A stretch of 64,000 bases of DNA, taken from assembly GCA_937911505.1 (NCBI GenBank), contig CALEMF010000076.1:62001-126000 (forward strand), in the 5' to 3' direction. Under the pieces are notes generated by a model that saw only the letters and a list, made by a program, of their open reading frames with translations, made no database searches and was not told the DNA's origin. Positions 1-8,276 of the stretch are shown here, piece after piece; the first letter of the stretch is position 1; every line of letters begins with the position of its first letter. This DNA comes from an uncultured Cytophagales bacterium. GTDB lineage: Bacteria; Bacteroidota; Bacteroidia; Cytophagales; Thermonemataceae. Both the position numbers and the translations under genes were made by a program.

Positions 1-170
1 AACTGATGTAAGTTTTACTTTCATAAATTCATATGCCGAAGCCTACTATCTCTCAGTTATTTTCTGTAAAAATACACTACAGAAGTCACAGTGACGATTT
101 TCTTATCAATTGTCAAAAATCTTGCCTATTCACAAAGCTTATAAATATTTAAAAAAATTACAAGCTTTGT

Positions 171-190
171 AAATCTTATTTGTAAGATTT
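171..190 (-). terminator. Probable terminator hairpin after the MacB-like permease gene
   Basis: Arms AAATCTTA (171-178) and TAAGATTT (183-190) pair perfectly around a TTTG loop, just past the stop of the minus-strand permease gene. A second inverted repeat, ACAAAGCTT (132-140) with AAGCTTTGT (162-170), follows and encloses an A/T-rich stretch giving T-runs on the minus strand. The hairpin is AT-rich and weak, so termination here is an inference. I see no gene in bases 1-204. Confidence 0.35.
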
Positions 191-204
191 AGAGTAGAAA
201 TGTA

Positions 205-1443
205 TCACTCGAATCGTAAAGATTCAATAGGGTCTAGCTTTGAGGCTTTGTAGGAGGGATAAAACCCTGATAGAATGCCTACTACCACACAAATAGTAAG
301 CCCTACAACCATCCAAAGCCACGGTACTACAAAGCTTCCCACCCCAATAAGTACAGCCACTAGGTTACCTATCAAGATGCCCAGAATAATGCCAAGTATC
401 CCCCCTAGCTGACAAATAACAATCGCCTCTATTAGGAACTGTTGTTGTATTCTACGCGGGGTAGCACCCAGCGCCTTTCTAACCCCAATTTCTCTTGTTC
501 GTTCTGTTACAGATACTAGCATGATATTCATAAGGCCTATCGAAGCCCCAATAATCGTGATAAAACCGATCAGCCCACCGCCTAGTTTTAGGTAGCCTGT
601 TATTTCTCCAAAGCGATCCGCCAAAGTTTCACTTTTCTTAATTTCAAAAGAGTTGTCTCGCCCTGCTTCATCTCCTCTAATAAGTCTTAAAATACCAGTT
701 GCTTCCTCCATTGTAGGGGTAAAAGCGGCTGGATTACGCACTTTTACCTGAATATCAAAAGTAGCCCCCTCTTCACTGATCAATAAACGGGCTTGTTCTA
801 AAGGAATAATCACAATTCGGTCTGCACCACCGCCACCCATATTGCTTCCCTTTTCCTCTAGTACGCCAATTACCTTATACTTTCTTCCCAACAAGGTAAT
901 CGCCAAGTTGAGGGGATCGCGATTTTCGAAGAGCACTTCAGCAATTTCTTTTCCGATCATGGCTACATTAGCACCATTCTCAAGCTCAAAGCTAGAGAAG
1001 TTTCTCCCATTTTTGAGGGTGTATCCTTCCTTGGCCAAATAGTTTTCATCTCCTCCTACTACCTCTGTATTAGGATTTGTTTTCTCTGACATAAATTTGG
1101 CTTCTGCTGCACCCGTTACCGAGGTAGAGATCGATACAGTTCCTGTAAAAGAGAGTTGTTCTTTAAAACGACTGGCTTCTTGATAGGTGATGGGTGGATA
1201 CAGTTTTTCGTCTCTACTGCCGCGTCTTCTACCAAAACTTTTCCCTTTCTGCACAATGTCGAAAGAATTGGCTCCTAAGTCAGCAAAACTATTGTCAATA
1301 GAGGCTTGTATACTATCTATTGCTGTTAAAATCCCTACCAGAGCGGTAATACCCGTAGCAATAATCGCTGCAGTAATAACCGTTCGTAGGAGGTTCTCTC
1401 TGATGGAGCCAAAAGCAACTCTAATGTTTTCTGAAAAGTTCAT
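205..1443 (-). CDS. ABC transporter permease, MacB/FtsX family
   Basis: A 412-residue inner-membrane permease of the MacB type. The layout is standard: one N-terminal membrane segment (about residues 20-42), a periplasmic MacB_PCD-like domain (about 45-280), then three C-terminal segments forming the FtsX domain. The motif VSVTERTREIGVRKALGA just after the second segment is the hallmark of this family. Proteins of this group usually pair with a MacB-like ATPase and a membrane-fusion protein and act in lipoprotein or small-molecule export. No ATPase gene lies next to it here; the next gene to the right is divergent, so partners must be beyond the left edge or elsewhere. The substrate cannot be told from the sequence. 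Confidence 0.9.
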   Translation of the reverse strand: MNFSENIRVAFGSIRENLLRTVITAAIIATGITALVGILTAIDSIQASIDNSFADLGANSFDIVQKGKSFGRRRGSRDEKLYPPITYQEASRFKEQLSFTGTVSISTSVTGAAEAKFMSEKTNPNTEVVGGDENYLAKEGYTLKNGRNFSSFELENGANVAMIGKEIAEVLFENRDPLNLAITLLGRKYKVIGVLEEKGSNMGGGGADRIVIIPLEQARLLISEEGATFDIQVKVRNPAAFTPTMEEATGILRLIRGDEAGRDNSFEIKKSETLADRFGEITGYLKLGGGLIGFITIIGASIGLMNIMLVSVTERTREIGVRKALGATPRRIQQQFLIEAIVICQLGGILGIILGILIGNLVAVLIGVGSFVVPWLWMVVGLTICVVVGILSGFYPSYKASKLDPIESLRFE

Positions 1444-1564
1444 CTTCTAAATTAAGATAATTTTAGTAAATTTAGGAAAGCACGCAAGAAATTTCTTGCG
1501 TATTGTGAGTCGATTCGGCCATTCATTTTGTTATAACTATCAAATCTTCTTATAACACATAGCT

Positions 1565-2827
1565 ATGAAAAAATTTGGATATATTTTGTTCTTCTTGTTA
1601 TTGCATCAAAGCTTACAAGCAGCTCATATTTTACTTCCTATGGACGAAAGCCAGCGGAATCACCTTAAAGCCTATGGTATTGCCTACTGGGTACTTTCAC
1701 AAGGAGGTGAGGTAGATTGGTTGCTTAACTACAAGGGAGGGAGCTTTGCCTTTGAGCATACCCAAGCTTTTGAAAGCGAGTTGGTGATTCGCGGGGTAAG
1801 TTACTCGGTGATTTCAGGTGCGCAGTACAACCAGGTATTGAGCGAAATTAACAATCCGAATGCCAATATGGATATTATGAAGCTGGAAAAAACGCCTAAA
1901 ATAGCGGTTTATTCGCCCAAAACAAAACAGCCTTGGGACGACGCCGTAACATTGGTACTTACTTATGCTGAAATTCCTTATGATGTAGTCTTTGATGAGG
2001 AGGTACTCCAAGATCAATTGGCGAAGTACGATTGGCTACACCTACACCACGAGGACTTTACTGGGCAGTATGGAAAGTTTTTTAGTGTATATAAAAACCA
2101 ACCTTGGTACATACAAGAAAAGCGAGAGAATGAGGAAGTGGCTAGAAAGTATGGTTACAAGAAGGTCTCTCAGCTCAAGCTGGCAGTTGTGAAGAAGATA
2201 AGAACATTTGTAACAGGCGGCGGCTTTATGTTTGCGATGTGTTCTGCTACCGACACCTACGATATTGCGCTCTCTGCTGACGGCGTGGATATTTGTGAGT
2301 CGATGTACGATGGTGATCCTGCAGACAGAAGTGCACAAGGTAAGCTTGATTACACCAATACTTTTGCCTTCAAGGATTTCAAGCTCAAAATGAATCCTTA
2401 CGAATACGAGTATTCTAATATTGACAATCAGATGAGCGAAAGAAACGGGCTGTACGAGCAAAACGACTTTTTTCAGCTCTTTAAATTTTCGGCAAAATGG
2501 GATCCTATTCCTACGATGCTCACCCAAAATCACGTGCATATTATTAAGGGTTTTATGGGGCAAACTACGGCTTTCAAAAAACGCCTGATAAAATCAGAGG
2601 TATTGATTATGGGTGAAACAAAACAAGCGAACGAAGCCCGGTATATACACGGTACTTTTGGCGAAGGTACTTGGACTTTCTATGGGGGGCACGATCCAGA
2701 GGACTACCAACATTTCGTAAACGAAAAGCCTACTGATCTGAACCTGCATCCTAATTCACCAGGCTACCGCTTGATTCTCAATAATGTTCTCTTCCCAGCA
2801 GCGAAGAAGAAGAAGCGAAAGACATAG
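1565..2827 (+). CDS. Secreted asparagine synthetase B-like protein (glutamine amidotransferase-like fold)
   Basis: A 420-residue protein with an N-terminal signal peptide (about residues 1-19, ending LQAAH) and a basic KKKKRK tail. The body resembles the Bacteroidota proteins usually named asparagine synthetase B, which carry a class I glutamine-amidotransferase-like fold and not the ATP-PPase of true AsnB. The stretch TGGGFMFAMCSATDTYDIAL near residues 218-237 has the look of a GATase nucleophile elbow with Cys in MCSATD. Export to the periplasm argues against a cytosolic asparagine synthetase role; the real reaction is unknown. Transcribed alone, divergent from the permease, with ATG chosen because the signal peptide follows directly. 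Confidence 0.65.
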   Translation: MKKFGYILFFLLLHQSLQAAHILLPMDESQRNHLKAYGIAYWVLSQGGEVDWLLNYKGGSFAFEHTQAFESELVIRGVSYSVISGAQYNQVLSEINNPNANMDIMKLEKTPKIAVYSPKTKQPWDDAVTLVLTYAEIPYDVVFDEEVLQDQLAKYDWLHLHHEDFTGQYGKFFSVYKNQPWYIQEKRENEEVARKYGYKKVSQLKLAVVKKIRTFVTGGGFMFAMCSATDTYDIALSADGVDICESMYDGDPADRSAQGKLDYTNTFAFKDFKLKMNPYEYEYSNIDNQMSERNGLYEQNDFFQLFKFSAKWDPIPTMLTQNHVHIIKGFMGQTTAFKKRLIKSEVLIMGETKQANEARYIHGTFGEGTWTFYGGHDPEDYQHFVNEKPTDLNLHPNSPGYRLILNNVLFPAAKKKKRKT

Positions 2828-2909
2828 AAAAGACACAAGAAAATATTTTTCACTCACCAAACCTCATTGGATAGTATATACAGGTATCAAACTTAGATAA
2901 ATATATTCA

Positions 2910-3371
2910 GTGAGGTTTAGTATACTTGTATTTTTGGCTTTAGTAAGTTTTCTTAGTTGCAAACCTACCAACACTCACTCCTCTCCCGAAAATAATAGTA
3001 AAGTAGAAAACACGGGAAAAATACTCTTTCTAAGTTTTAAAATAGAAAAGCAAGCTGAAGGGAAAAGTAAGGTTGTCTTGTTGGATGTTTTCTCAGCCCC
3101 AGGTGCTTTTAAAGAGAGAGCACATTCAATAACATCAAAGGATACTATTGTTGTCGCGTTTTTGGATAAGCAGCAGCAACCTATCAAAACAGTACTAGTA
3201 GAAAATCCTTTGACTACATCATTCGAGGATTTTTCTCCTGATGGTACCATTACCCGTCAACAAGCCAACTTAAAAGAAGCAGAATTTATCGTAAGAGCCA
3301 ACCTGACCGAGGGAGCTACTTATGTAAAAATAAACCACTCTAATCGTACTGACTTAATTAAACTTCCGTGA
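2910..3371 (+). CDS. Small lipoprotein of unknown function, coupled to M64 peptidase
   Basis: A 153-residue protein starting with GTG and a lipoprotein signal peptide: hydrophobic run then LVSFLSC, giving Cys17 as the lipidated residue. After a Ser/Asn-rich linker comes one small, probably beta-rich domain (about 40-153). I do not recognise the family. Its TGA stop overlaps the GTG start of the downstream M64 peptidase by four bases (GTGA), so the two are translated as a pair, which suggests a joint role at the cell surface, for example an anchor, inhibitor or chaperone for the peptidase. Confidence 0.75.
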   Translation: MRFSILVFLALVSFLSCKPTNTHSSPENNSKVENTGKILFLSFKIEKQAEGKSKVVLLDVFSAPGAFKERAHSITSKDTIVVAFLDKQQQPIKTVLVENPLTTSFEDFSPDGTITRQQANLKEAEFIVRANLTEGATYVKINHSNRTDLIKLP

Positions 3372-4810
3372 AACAATTTTTACTTTCCTTTCTTCTGCTC
3401 GCTTCTATGTGTACCGCTCAGGGACAGACCTTTGACATAGATACGCTCTTGTATAATGGCTCAATCAACAACAGAATCAATTATGTTATTCTTGGAGATG
3501 GTTACCTACAGTCGCAACTGCCTAGCTTTGTACAAGATGCCCAAAAGCTGACGGATGATTTATTTAAGAAAAGACCCTACCAAGAGTACAAGAACTATTT
3601 TAATATATTTTGTATCTCTGTACCCTCTAATGAAGAAGGCGCCGCAGACGACCCTCAAGATTTAATCGACAATTACTTTGGGAGTACTTTCAACTATAAT
3701 GGGATCAGAAGGCTGCTTTACCCTATGAGAACAAGTCGTATCATCCAAGTACTGTCAAATCATTTTCCTGCCTATGATCAAGTGATTCTGCTTGTCAACG
3801 ATGCGGAGTACGGAGGAGCTGGCGGTTGGCTGGCCACTGCCTCTACGCACGAACAGTCTAACAAGATTGCGATTCATGAGCTAGGACACTCCTTTGCAGG
3901 CTTGGCAGACGAGTACTGGGCAGGACCGCAGTTTGCCAGAGAGACGCACAATATGACACAAGAGACCTCGCCACAGGAAGTAAGATGGAAAAACTGGATG
4001 GGCGATGCAGGCATCGGTATTATAGCCCATTCGGATGATCCGAGTTGGAAAAAACCGCATAACAATTGCAAGATGCGTTCACTTGGGAAATCGTTTTGTG
4101 CGGTTTGTAGAGAGCGATTCATCAGGGTTTTTCATCAGTCGGTTAATATCATTGACCAATATTCCCCTAGTATTAATGATGCCATAAAGGAGGATATGGA
4201 TTTTTCAGTAGAATTACTCACACCACAACCTAATACACTCAAGTCTTTTTGGCATTTGAATGGGCTACCTGTTGATTCTAATACCAACAAAGTCAATATC
4301 AGTGATCTTGCTTTGAGAAATGGGCAAAATACCTTAAAGTACCAAGTATACGATAGCACGTCGTACGACAGAAGCTCAACTGTTTATGTCAGTTCAGTAA
4401 TTTGGAACCTCAGTACTTCCGTAGAGTTTCCTCGCGGTTGCTGCCCCGCTAAAACACTAGAAAACAGAGACGAGGTAGGTGAAGAAGATTATATAGAGGA
4501 AGAAGAGCCAGAAGAACCCGTTGTAACAAGCATTGAAGAGGTAGCTCAAAACACTTTGGCGCTTCAGGTATTTCCCAACCCAACGCAGCAACACTTTAAC
4601 ATTATTTACACACTGCAACGCCCCTCTGACGTGACGCTGTCACTTTTTGATCAAAAGGGTCATTTTATAGAAGAAGTTTCTTTTAAGGCAAAGCAAGCAG
4701 GTGAGCATCAGTATACCATTGATATGCTCAATTATACAGCCGGTGTCTATTTCATACAATTTGAGTCGGCTCATTTTAGCGAGATAATGAGGATTGTTAA
4801 AACGCCTTAA
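3368..4810 (+). CDS. M64 family (IgA peptidase-type) metallopeptidase with type IX sorting domain
   Basis: A 480-residue secreted peptidase. Residues 1-19 form a signal peptide; the catalytic domain (about 25-260) contains the zinc motif HELGHSFAGLADEY starting near His170, which is typical of MEROPS family M64. An acidic linker rich in Glu (about 372-388) leads to a C-terminal type A sorting domain (about 395-480) with the sequence VFPNP and the ending YTAGVYFIQFE, so the protein should leave the cell through the type IX system. Start is GTG at 3368, overlapping the stop of the upstream lipoprotein gene. The natural substrate is unknown; M64 members cleave IgA or other host and environmental proteins. 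Confidence 0.88.
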   Translation: MKQFLLSFLLLASMCTAQGQTFDIDTLLYNGSINNRINYVILGDGYLQSQLPSFVQDAQKLTDDLFKKRPYQEYKNYFNIFCISVPSNEEGAADDPQDLIDNYFGSTFNYNGIRRLLYPMRTSRIIQVLSNHFPAYDQVILLVNDAEYGGAGGWLATASTHEQSNKIAIHELGHSFAGLADEYWAGPQFARETHNMTQETSPQEVRWKNWMGDAGIGIIAHSDDPSWKKPHNNCKMRSLGKSFCAVCRERFIRVFHQSVNIIDQYSPSINDAIKEDMDFSVELLTPQPNTLKSFWHLNGLPVDSNTNKVNISDLALRNGQNTLKYQVYDSTSYDRSSTVYVSSVIWNLSTSVEFPRGCCPAKTLENRDEVGEEDYIEEEEPEEPVVTSIEEVAQNTLALQVFPNPTQQHFNIIYTLQRPSDVTLSLFDQKGHFIEEVSFKAKQAGEHQYTIDMLNYTAGVYFIQFESAHFSEIMRIVKTP

Positions 4811-4833
4811 AGATCAATTTCTCTCATTGCTAC

Positions 4834-5709
4834 TTACAAATAAGCTAAAATAGCCTCTTTGAGTACCTCCTTTTCATTAAAAACAAAAAGATGTCCCATT
4901 TTTTCTTTCAGAATAAAGGTTGTATCAGGGTTGTGTTGTAATACTTCTTTGGCAAAGGCAGCATTGGCAAAAGGGACAATACCATCTTTTTCTCCGTGGA
5001 TATAGGTAACCGGCATGGTTACTTTCTGCCAGTCGGGTAACATCTTAGCCGTCTCGGCTACGTGTGCTAATTTCTCATCGTTTGATACCCTAACAGCCTT
5101 AGGAATGGCCCACTTGAAAATGGCCCAGTCGGCGGGGTTATTGACCCAGAACTTTTTTTCGTTATCAGGGTCGATCGCTGGGGCAGCCATAATCAAATAG
5201 TCTACTTTTTCAGGAAAGTCCATGGCTAAACGAGCGGCGATGGTTCCTCCATAAGAATGCCCTACCACTAAAAAGGGATGCCCATTCGCAAACTGATCCA
5301 GCAGTGGCGCAATTAACTTAGCTTGTTGAGCAACGCTGACCTCTGCTTTTCCAAAGTCTGAATACCCGTAGCCTGGCCTGTCTACGCTGATCATACGTGC
5401 CTTTTCTAACAATACTGTGTCCTTTAAATAAGAAAAGAAGGCATCTGCTGAACCGGGCGCTCCATGGATAAAAAGAACAGTTGGTAGCGTATCTGCGCCG
5501 ATTTTAATATAACGTACCGTTCGGTTGGCTACTTGGTACCGTTCTACTTGTACTTTTTGGGGTATTGCTTCAAATTTTTTCCATACCCGTTTGTCGCTTG
5601 TTCTAAATTGCATACAACCTACGTTAAAAATGGCGCTAATCAGGAAAAATATATTGAATAACACCGCTGAGAAGGTAAAAGGTATTGAAAAGAGGTTGTT
5701 TTTTTTCAT
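4834..5709 (-). CDS. Alpha/beta hydrolase, membrane- or lipid-anchored
   Basis: A 291-residue alpha/beta-hydrolase-fold enzyme. The oxyanion region IHGAPGS lies at about 81-87, the nucleophile elbow GHSYGG places Ser at about 152, the acid is likely the Asp in GEKDGIVP and the catalytic His is in KMGHLFVF near the C terminus. Residues 10-32 are hydrophobic and end in FNVGC, which could be a lipobox or a membrane anchor. Substrate is not predictable; esterase, lipase or epoxide-hydrolase-like activities are all possible. It runs on the same strand and just downstream of a lipocalin-like protein and a histidine kinase, with 12 bases between, so all three may share a transcript. Confidence 0.85.
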   Translation of the reverse strand: MKKNNLFSIPFTFSAVLFNIFFLISAIFNVGCMQFRTSDKRVWKKFEAIPQKVQVERYQVANRTVRYIKIGADTLPTVLFIHGAPGSADAFFSYLKDTVLLEKARMISVDRPGYGYSDFGKAEVSVAQQAKLIAPLLDQFANGHPFLVVGHSYGGTIAARLAMDFPEKVDYLIMAAPAIDPDNEKKFWVNNPADWAIFKWAIPKAVRVSNDEKLAHVAETAKMLPDWQKVTMPVTYIHGEKDGIVPFANAAFAKEVLQHNPDTTFILKEKMGHLFVFNEKEVLKEAILAYL

Positions 5710-5721
5710 AATAGCAGCACG

Positions 5722-6105
5722 TTATTCTTCTACAAGCTTGTGGTACGTATTGGTAATTTTACGCCCCTTTACCTTTCGGCTAATAATGAGGGTATCTTTG
5801 GTAATTTTTTCTAATCGAAATTTAAAGTCTACTTGCTTGGCTTCAGTGTTAGAAAACTGAAAGTCTTTAATGTAGATTATCTCGTTCTTTTTACCTAAAG
5901 ACCAGTACCCTTTACCCAAAAGATGGGCTAAGGTATACACATAAGTACCGTCTAATTGAAAAGCCAAGGTATTGTAGATATCCATTTGCGTAGGTTCTTT
6001 ATTGACGATTTCCCACTCTCCTAGTAATAGCTTTGTGGTACTCTGTGCAGCTACCTGGCTGGCTAACAACGATACAAATAATAAAAAAGAATACTTCAAT
6101 TTCAC
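5722..6105 (-). CDS. Secreted lipocalin-like/META-type small protein
   Basis: About 127 residues if GTG at 6105 is the start. That start is preferred over an in-frame ATG at 6168, which would lie inside the upstream kinase gene and place 21 unrelated residues before the signal peptide. From GTG the protein begins with a clear signal peptide (VSLLASQVAAQS) followed by LLLGEWEIVNKE, the typical opening of Bacteroidota lipocalin-like domains, and a beta-rich body. The GTG overlaps the TGA of the histidine kinase gene by four bases, implying translational coupling. Function unknown; such small periplasmic barrels may bind lipophilic ligands. Confidence 0.72.
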   Translation of the reverse strand: MKLKYSFLLFVSLLASQVAAQSTTKLLLGEWEIVNKEPTQMDIYNTLAFQLDGTYVYTLAHLLGKGYWSLGKKNEIIYIKDFQFSNTEAKQVDFKFRLEKITKDTLIISRKVKGRKITNTYHKLVEE

Positions 6106-8153
6106 GTTTCTATTTTTTTGAGTGTAAAAAAGAAAGTAGAGCCTACCCCTACTTGACTTTCTACCCATATCTTACCACCATTTTTTTCTACAAAATCCTT
6201 GCAAAGTAGTAAGCCTAAACCAGTTCCTTTCTCTGAGGAAGTGCCTAACGTACTATCCGCTGTTTCAAATAAGTCTTGCACGGTGGCTGTATCCATCCCA
6301 ACGCCCGTATCGGCTACAGCAATTTCCCAAAAATCTCCTTTAGGTTTTGTGCTCAGTGTAATTGTGCCTTCTTTACTTGTAAATTTAATGGCATTCGAAA
6401 GTAGGTTTCGAATGGTTAGGCTCACGGAGTCCCTATCTGCCCATACTTTTACATCCTCAGTGATTTGATTATTGAGAGATAGCCCCTTGTTGGCAATCAT
6501 TGGGCTATGAAGTGGTATTAAGTCTTTTACCAAATCGCTCAAGATTATTTCTTTTGGCTTCATTTCAATGCCTTGCATCTGGCTTTTCGCCCAGTAAAGT
6601 AGGTTGTTGACGAAGTCAAGGGTATCCGTAATTTGATTTTCCAGTTTTCCAGCCAGCTCTTCAATTTCTTCTTTACTCAAGGCGTTCATTTTGAGCAGTC
6701 CTACGGCTCCTTTAAGCGAATTGAGTGGGCTTTTAAAGTCGTGAGCAATGATAGAGATCAGCTTATCTTTTGACTGATTACTTTGCTTAAGAGCAAACGT
6801 CTTTTCGGCTAGTTGCTCTTTTTGGTCTTGTACAGTCAGCAGCGTGTGTTGTAATTCTGTATTGAGATTAGAAAGCTCGTCCGTGCGTTGTGCTACCTTC
6901 TTTTCTAATTCCTCGTTGTACTGCTGTTGGAGTTTTAGTTTTTCTTCTCTTGTTTTTCTTCTTTCGATGAGATTAAGACGTTGTTTATCAGCAAGCGCCA
7001 TCGATAAGAAAAGTGTTCCTCCAATAGCACCTAGCTCTAAGCCATGTTTAGTAGCAAAGTAATTAGGTAGAAAACCTGCTATTTTTAATACGTACACAGA
7101 GTACCCTAACAAAAAGGCGCAACTTCCAATAAAAATAAAGCGTGCCACTGCCACCCGATCGAGCCAAAGATATAAAGCACTACTTATCGCTACCAAAGAG
7201 CTTAATACACTAGTAAGGGTGAGTAACTTCATACTTGCAGCAGGCGCTAGTAACAGACCTATCAGTAAATCTATACAAATGGTGATAAGGAGTAATAGGT
7301 TGATACGATAGAGCGTGCTACTTCGTCGTTGTAGTTCTAAAAAGTAGAGAGAAAAAGCAGTACCTGAAGCCAAAGTAAGTGAAGCCAGAAAGCGATAGGT
7401 AAAAAAGTAAGTATCTGCGGAAGTGACCTTATAAAAAATATATTCTTGTAAATGCCCGCTAATATGCATGATAATCCCTACGAGCGAAAGGTTAAAAATA
7501 ACATACAAGAAATAAGAAACCTTATGAGTAGCCAAGGCCACAAACAAATTGTTTAACACCATAAAGAGAATAATACCGAACAAAAAGCCGTAGTACAGCT
7601 CTTCTGTACCATTTAGTTCTTGAAAATATCCCATTCTATACACAGTAGGCTGGGTGTGTAGTCCTACGCCTTTAGGGACAATACGCAGATAGAAAGTTTG
7701 CGGGTCAGAAGAGTTGACAGAGAGCGGAAAAATGATGGCTCTTATAGGTATTTTTTTCTGTGTAAAAGGAATGGTAGTTCCTAGTTGCTGTTGATACCAT
7801 TTCTTCTCGTAGCGATCGTAATAATAGAGTGTCACGAGTGGTAAGTTATTTTTACCAATCTCTAATAACCAATCGTTGATATTTAAATCTTCATTTTTGA
7901 GTTTGAATTTAAGCCAAAGCACCTTTTCGGTGACGCCCAAATCTATGCTAGTCTTCTTTACTTTTTTGAAGTTAAATTGAAAATCAGGGGTGCTTACTTC
8001 TTCTACTGTAGCTGCCTTTGTAGGGTCTAGGTAGTATTCACAAAAAGCGGTGATGTTCTTGTAATTATACTCAGGGGCTAGCGAAATGGTTTTTTGGGCG
8101 AAAGATAGCTGTGTAAGTAGCAGAAAGATAAAAAATAAGAGGGATTGATACAT
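6102..8153 (-). CDS. 7TM-DISM sensor histidine kinase
   Basis: A 683-residue hybrid of an extracellular sensor and a cytoplasmic kinase. Order of parts: signal peptide (1-19), a periplasmic 7TMR-DISMED2-like beta domain (about 40-170), seven membrane helices (about 185-390), a coiled coil rich in Glu, Lys and Gln (about 395-460), the HisKA dimerisation helix with SIIAHDFKSPLNSLKG (phospho-His near residue 470), then HATPase_c with N box NLLSNAIKF, G1 box ADTGVGM and G2 box KGTGLGL. No response regulator is adjacent, so its partner is elsewhere. DISM sensors are thought to detect carbohydrates or other extracellular ligands. It heads a likely three-gene run with the lipocalin-like protein and the hydrolase. 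Confidence 0.92.
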   Translation of the reverse strand: MYQSLLFFIFLLLTQLSFAQKTISLAPEYNYKNITAFCEYYLDPTKAATVEEVSTPDFQFNFKKVKKTSIDLGVTEKVLWLKFKLKNEDLNINDWLLEIGKNNLPLVTLYYYDRYEKKWYQQQLGTTIPFTQKKIPIRAIIFPLSVNSSDPQTFYLRIVPKGVGLHTQPTVYRMGYFQELNGTEELYYGFLFGIILFMVLNNLFVALATHKVSYFLYVIFNLSLVGIIMHISGHLQEYIFYKVTSADTYFFTYRFLASLTLASGTAFSLYFLELQRRSSTLYRINLLLLITICIDLLIGLLLAPAASMKLLTLTSVLSSLVAISSALYLWLDRVAVARFIFIGSCAFLLGYSVYVLKIAGFLPNYFATKHGLELGAIGGTLFLSMALADKQRLNLIERRKTREEKLKLQQQYNEELEKKVAQRTDELSNLNTELQHTLLTVQDQKEQLAEKTFALKQSNQSKDKLISIIAHDFKSPLNSLKGAVGLLKMNALSKEEIEELAGKLENQITDTLDFVNNLLYWAKSQMQGIEMKPKEIILSDLVKDLIPLHSPMIANKGLSLNNQITEDVKVWADRDSVSLTIRNLLSNAIKFTSKEGTITLSTKPKGDFWEIAVADTGVGMDTATVQDLFETADSTLGTSSEKGTGLGLLLCKDFVEKNGGKIWVESQVGVGSTFFFTLKKIET

Positions 8154-8226
8154 AGCGTAGTACCGACAAACAGCTTTATATAAGTAATATGTACATATTC
8201 AAAAGTACGTTTTTTATCAGAAAATA

Positions 8227-8256
8227 AAAAGAGTGCACTTTTCAGTGTACTCTTTT
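8227..8256 (-). terminator. Intrinsic terminator after the ABC-F gene
   Basis: Arms AAAAGAGTGCACT (8227-8239) and AGTGTACTCTTTT (8244-8256) form a 13-bp stem with one G-U pair and a TTTC loop. On the minus strand it is followed by a T-rich tract, 20 bases beyond the ABC-F stop codon. Confidence 0.8.
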
Positions 8257-8276
8257 GTCTGTTTATATATACTTAC

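Noticed and set aside
2042..2563. 173-residue minus-strand open frame
   Set aside because: It lies wholly inside the secreted asparagine synthetase B-like gene on the opposite strand; composition is unlike a real protein (shadow frame).
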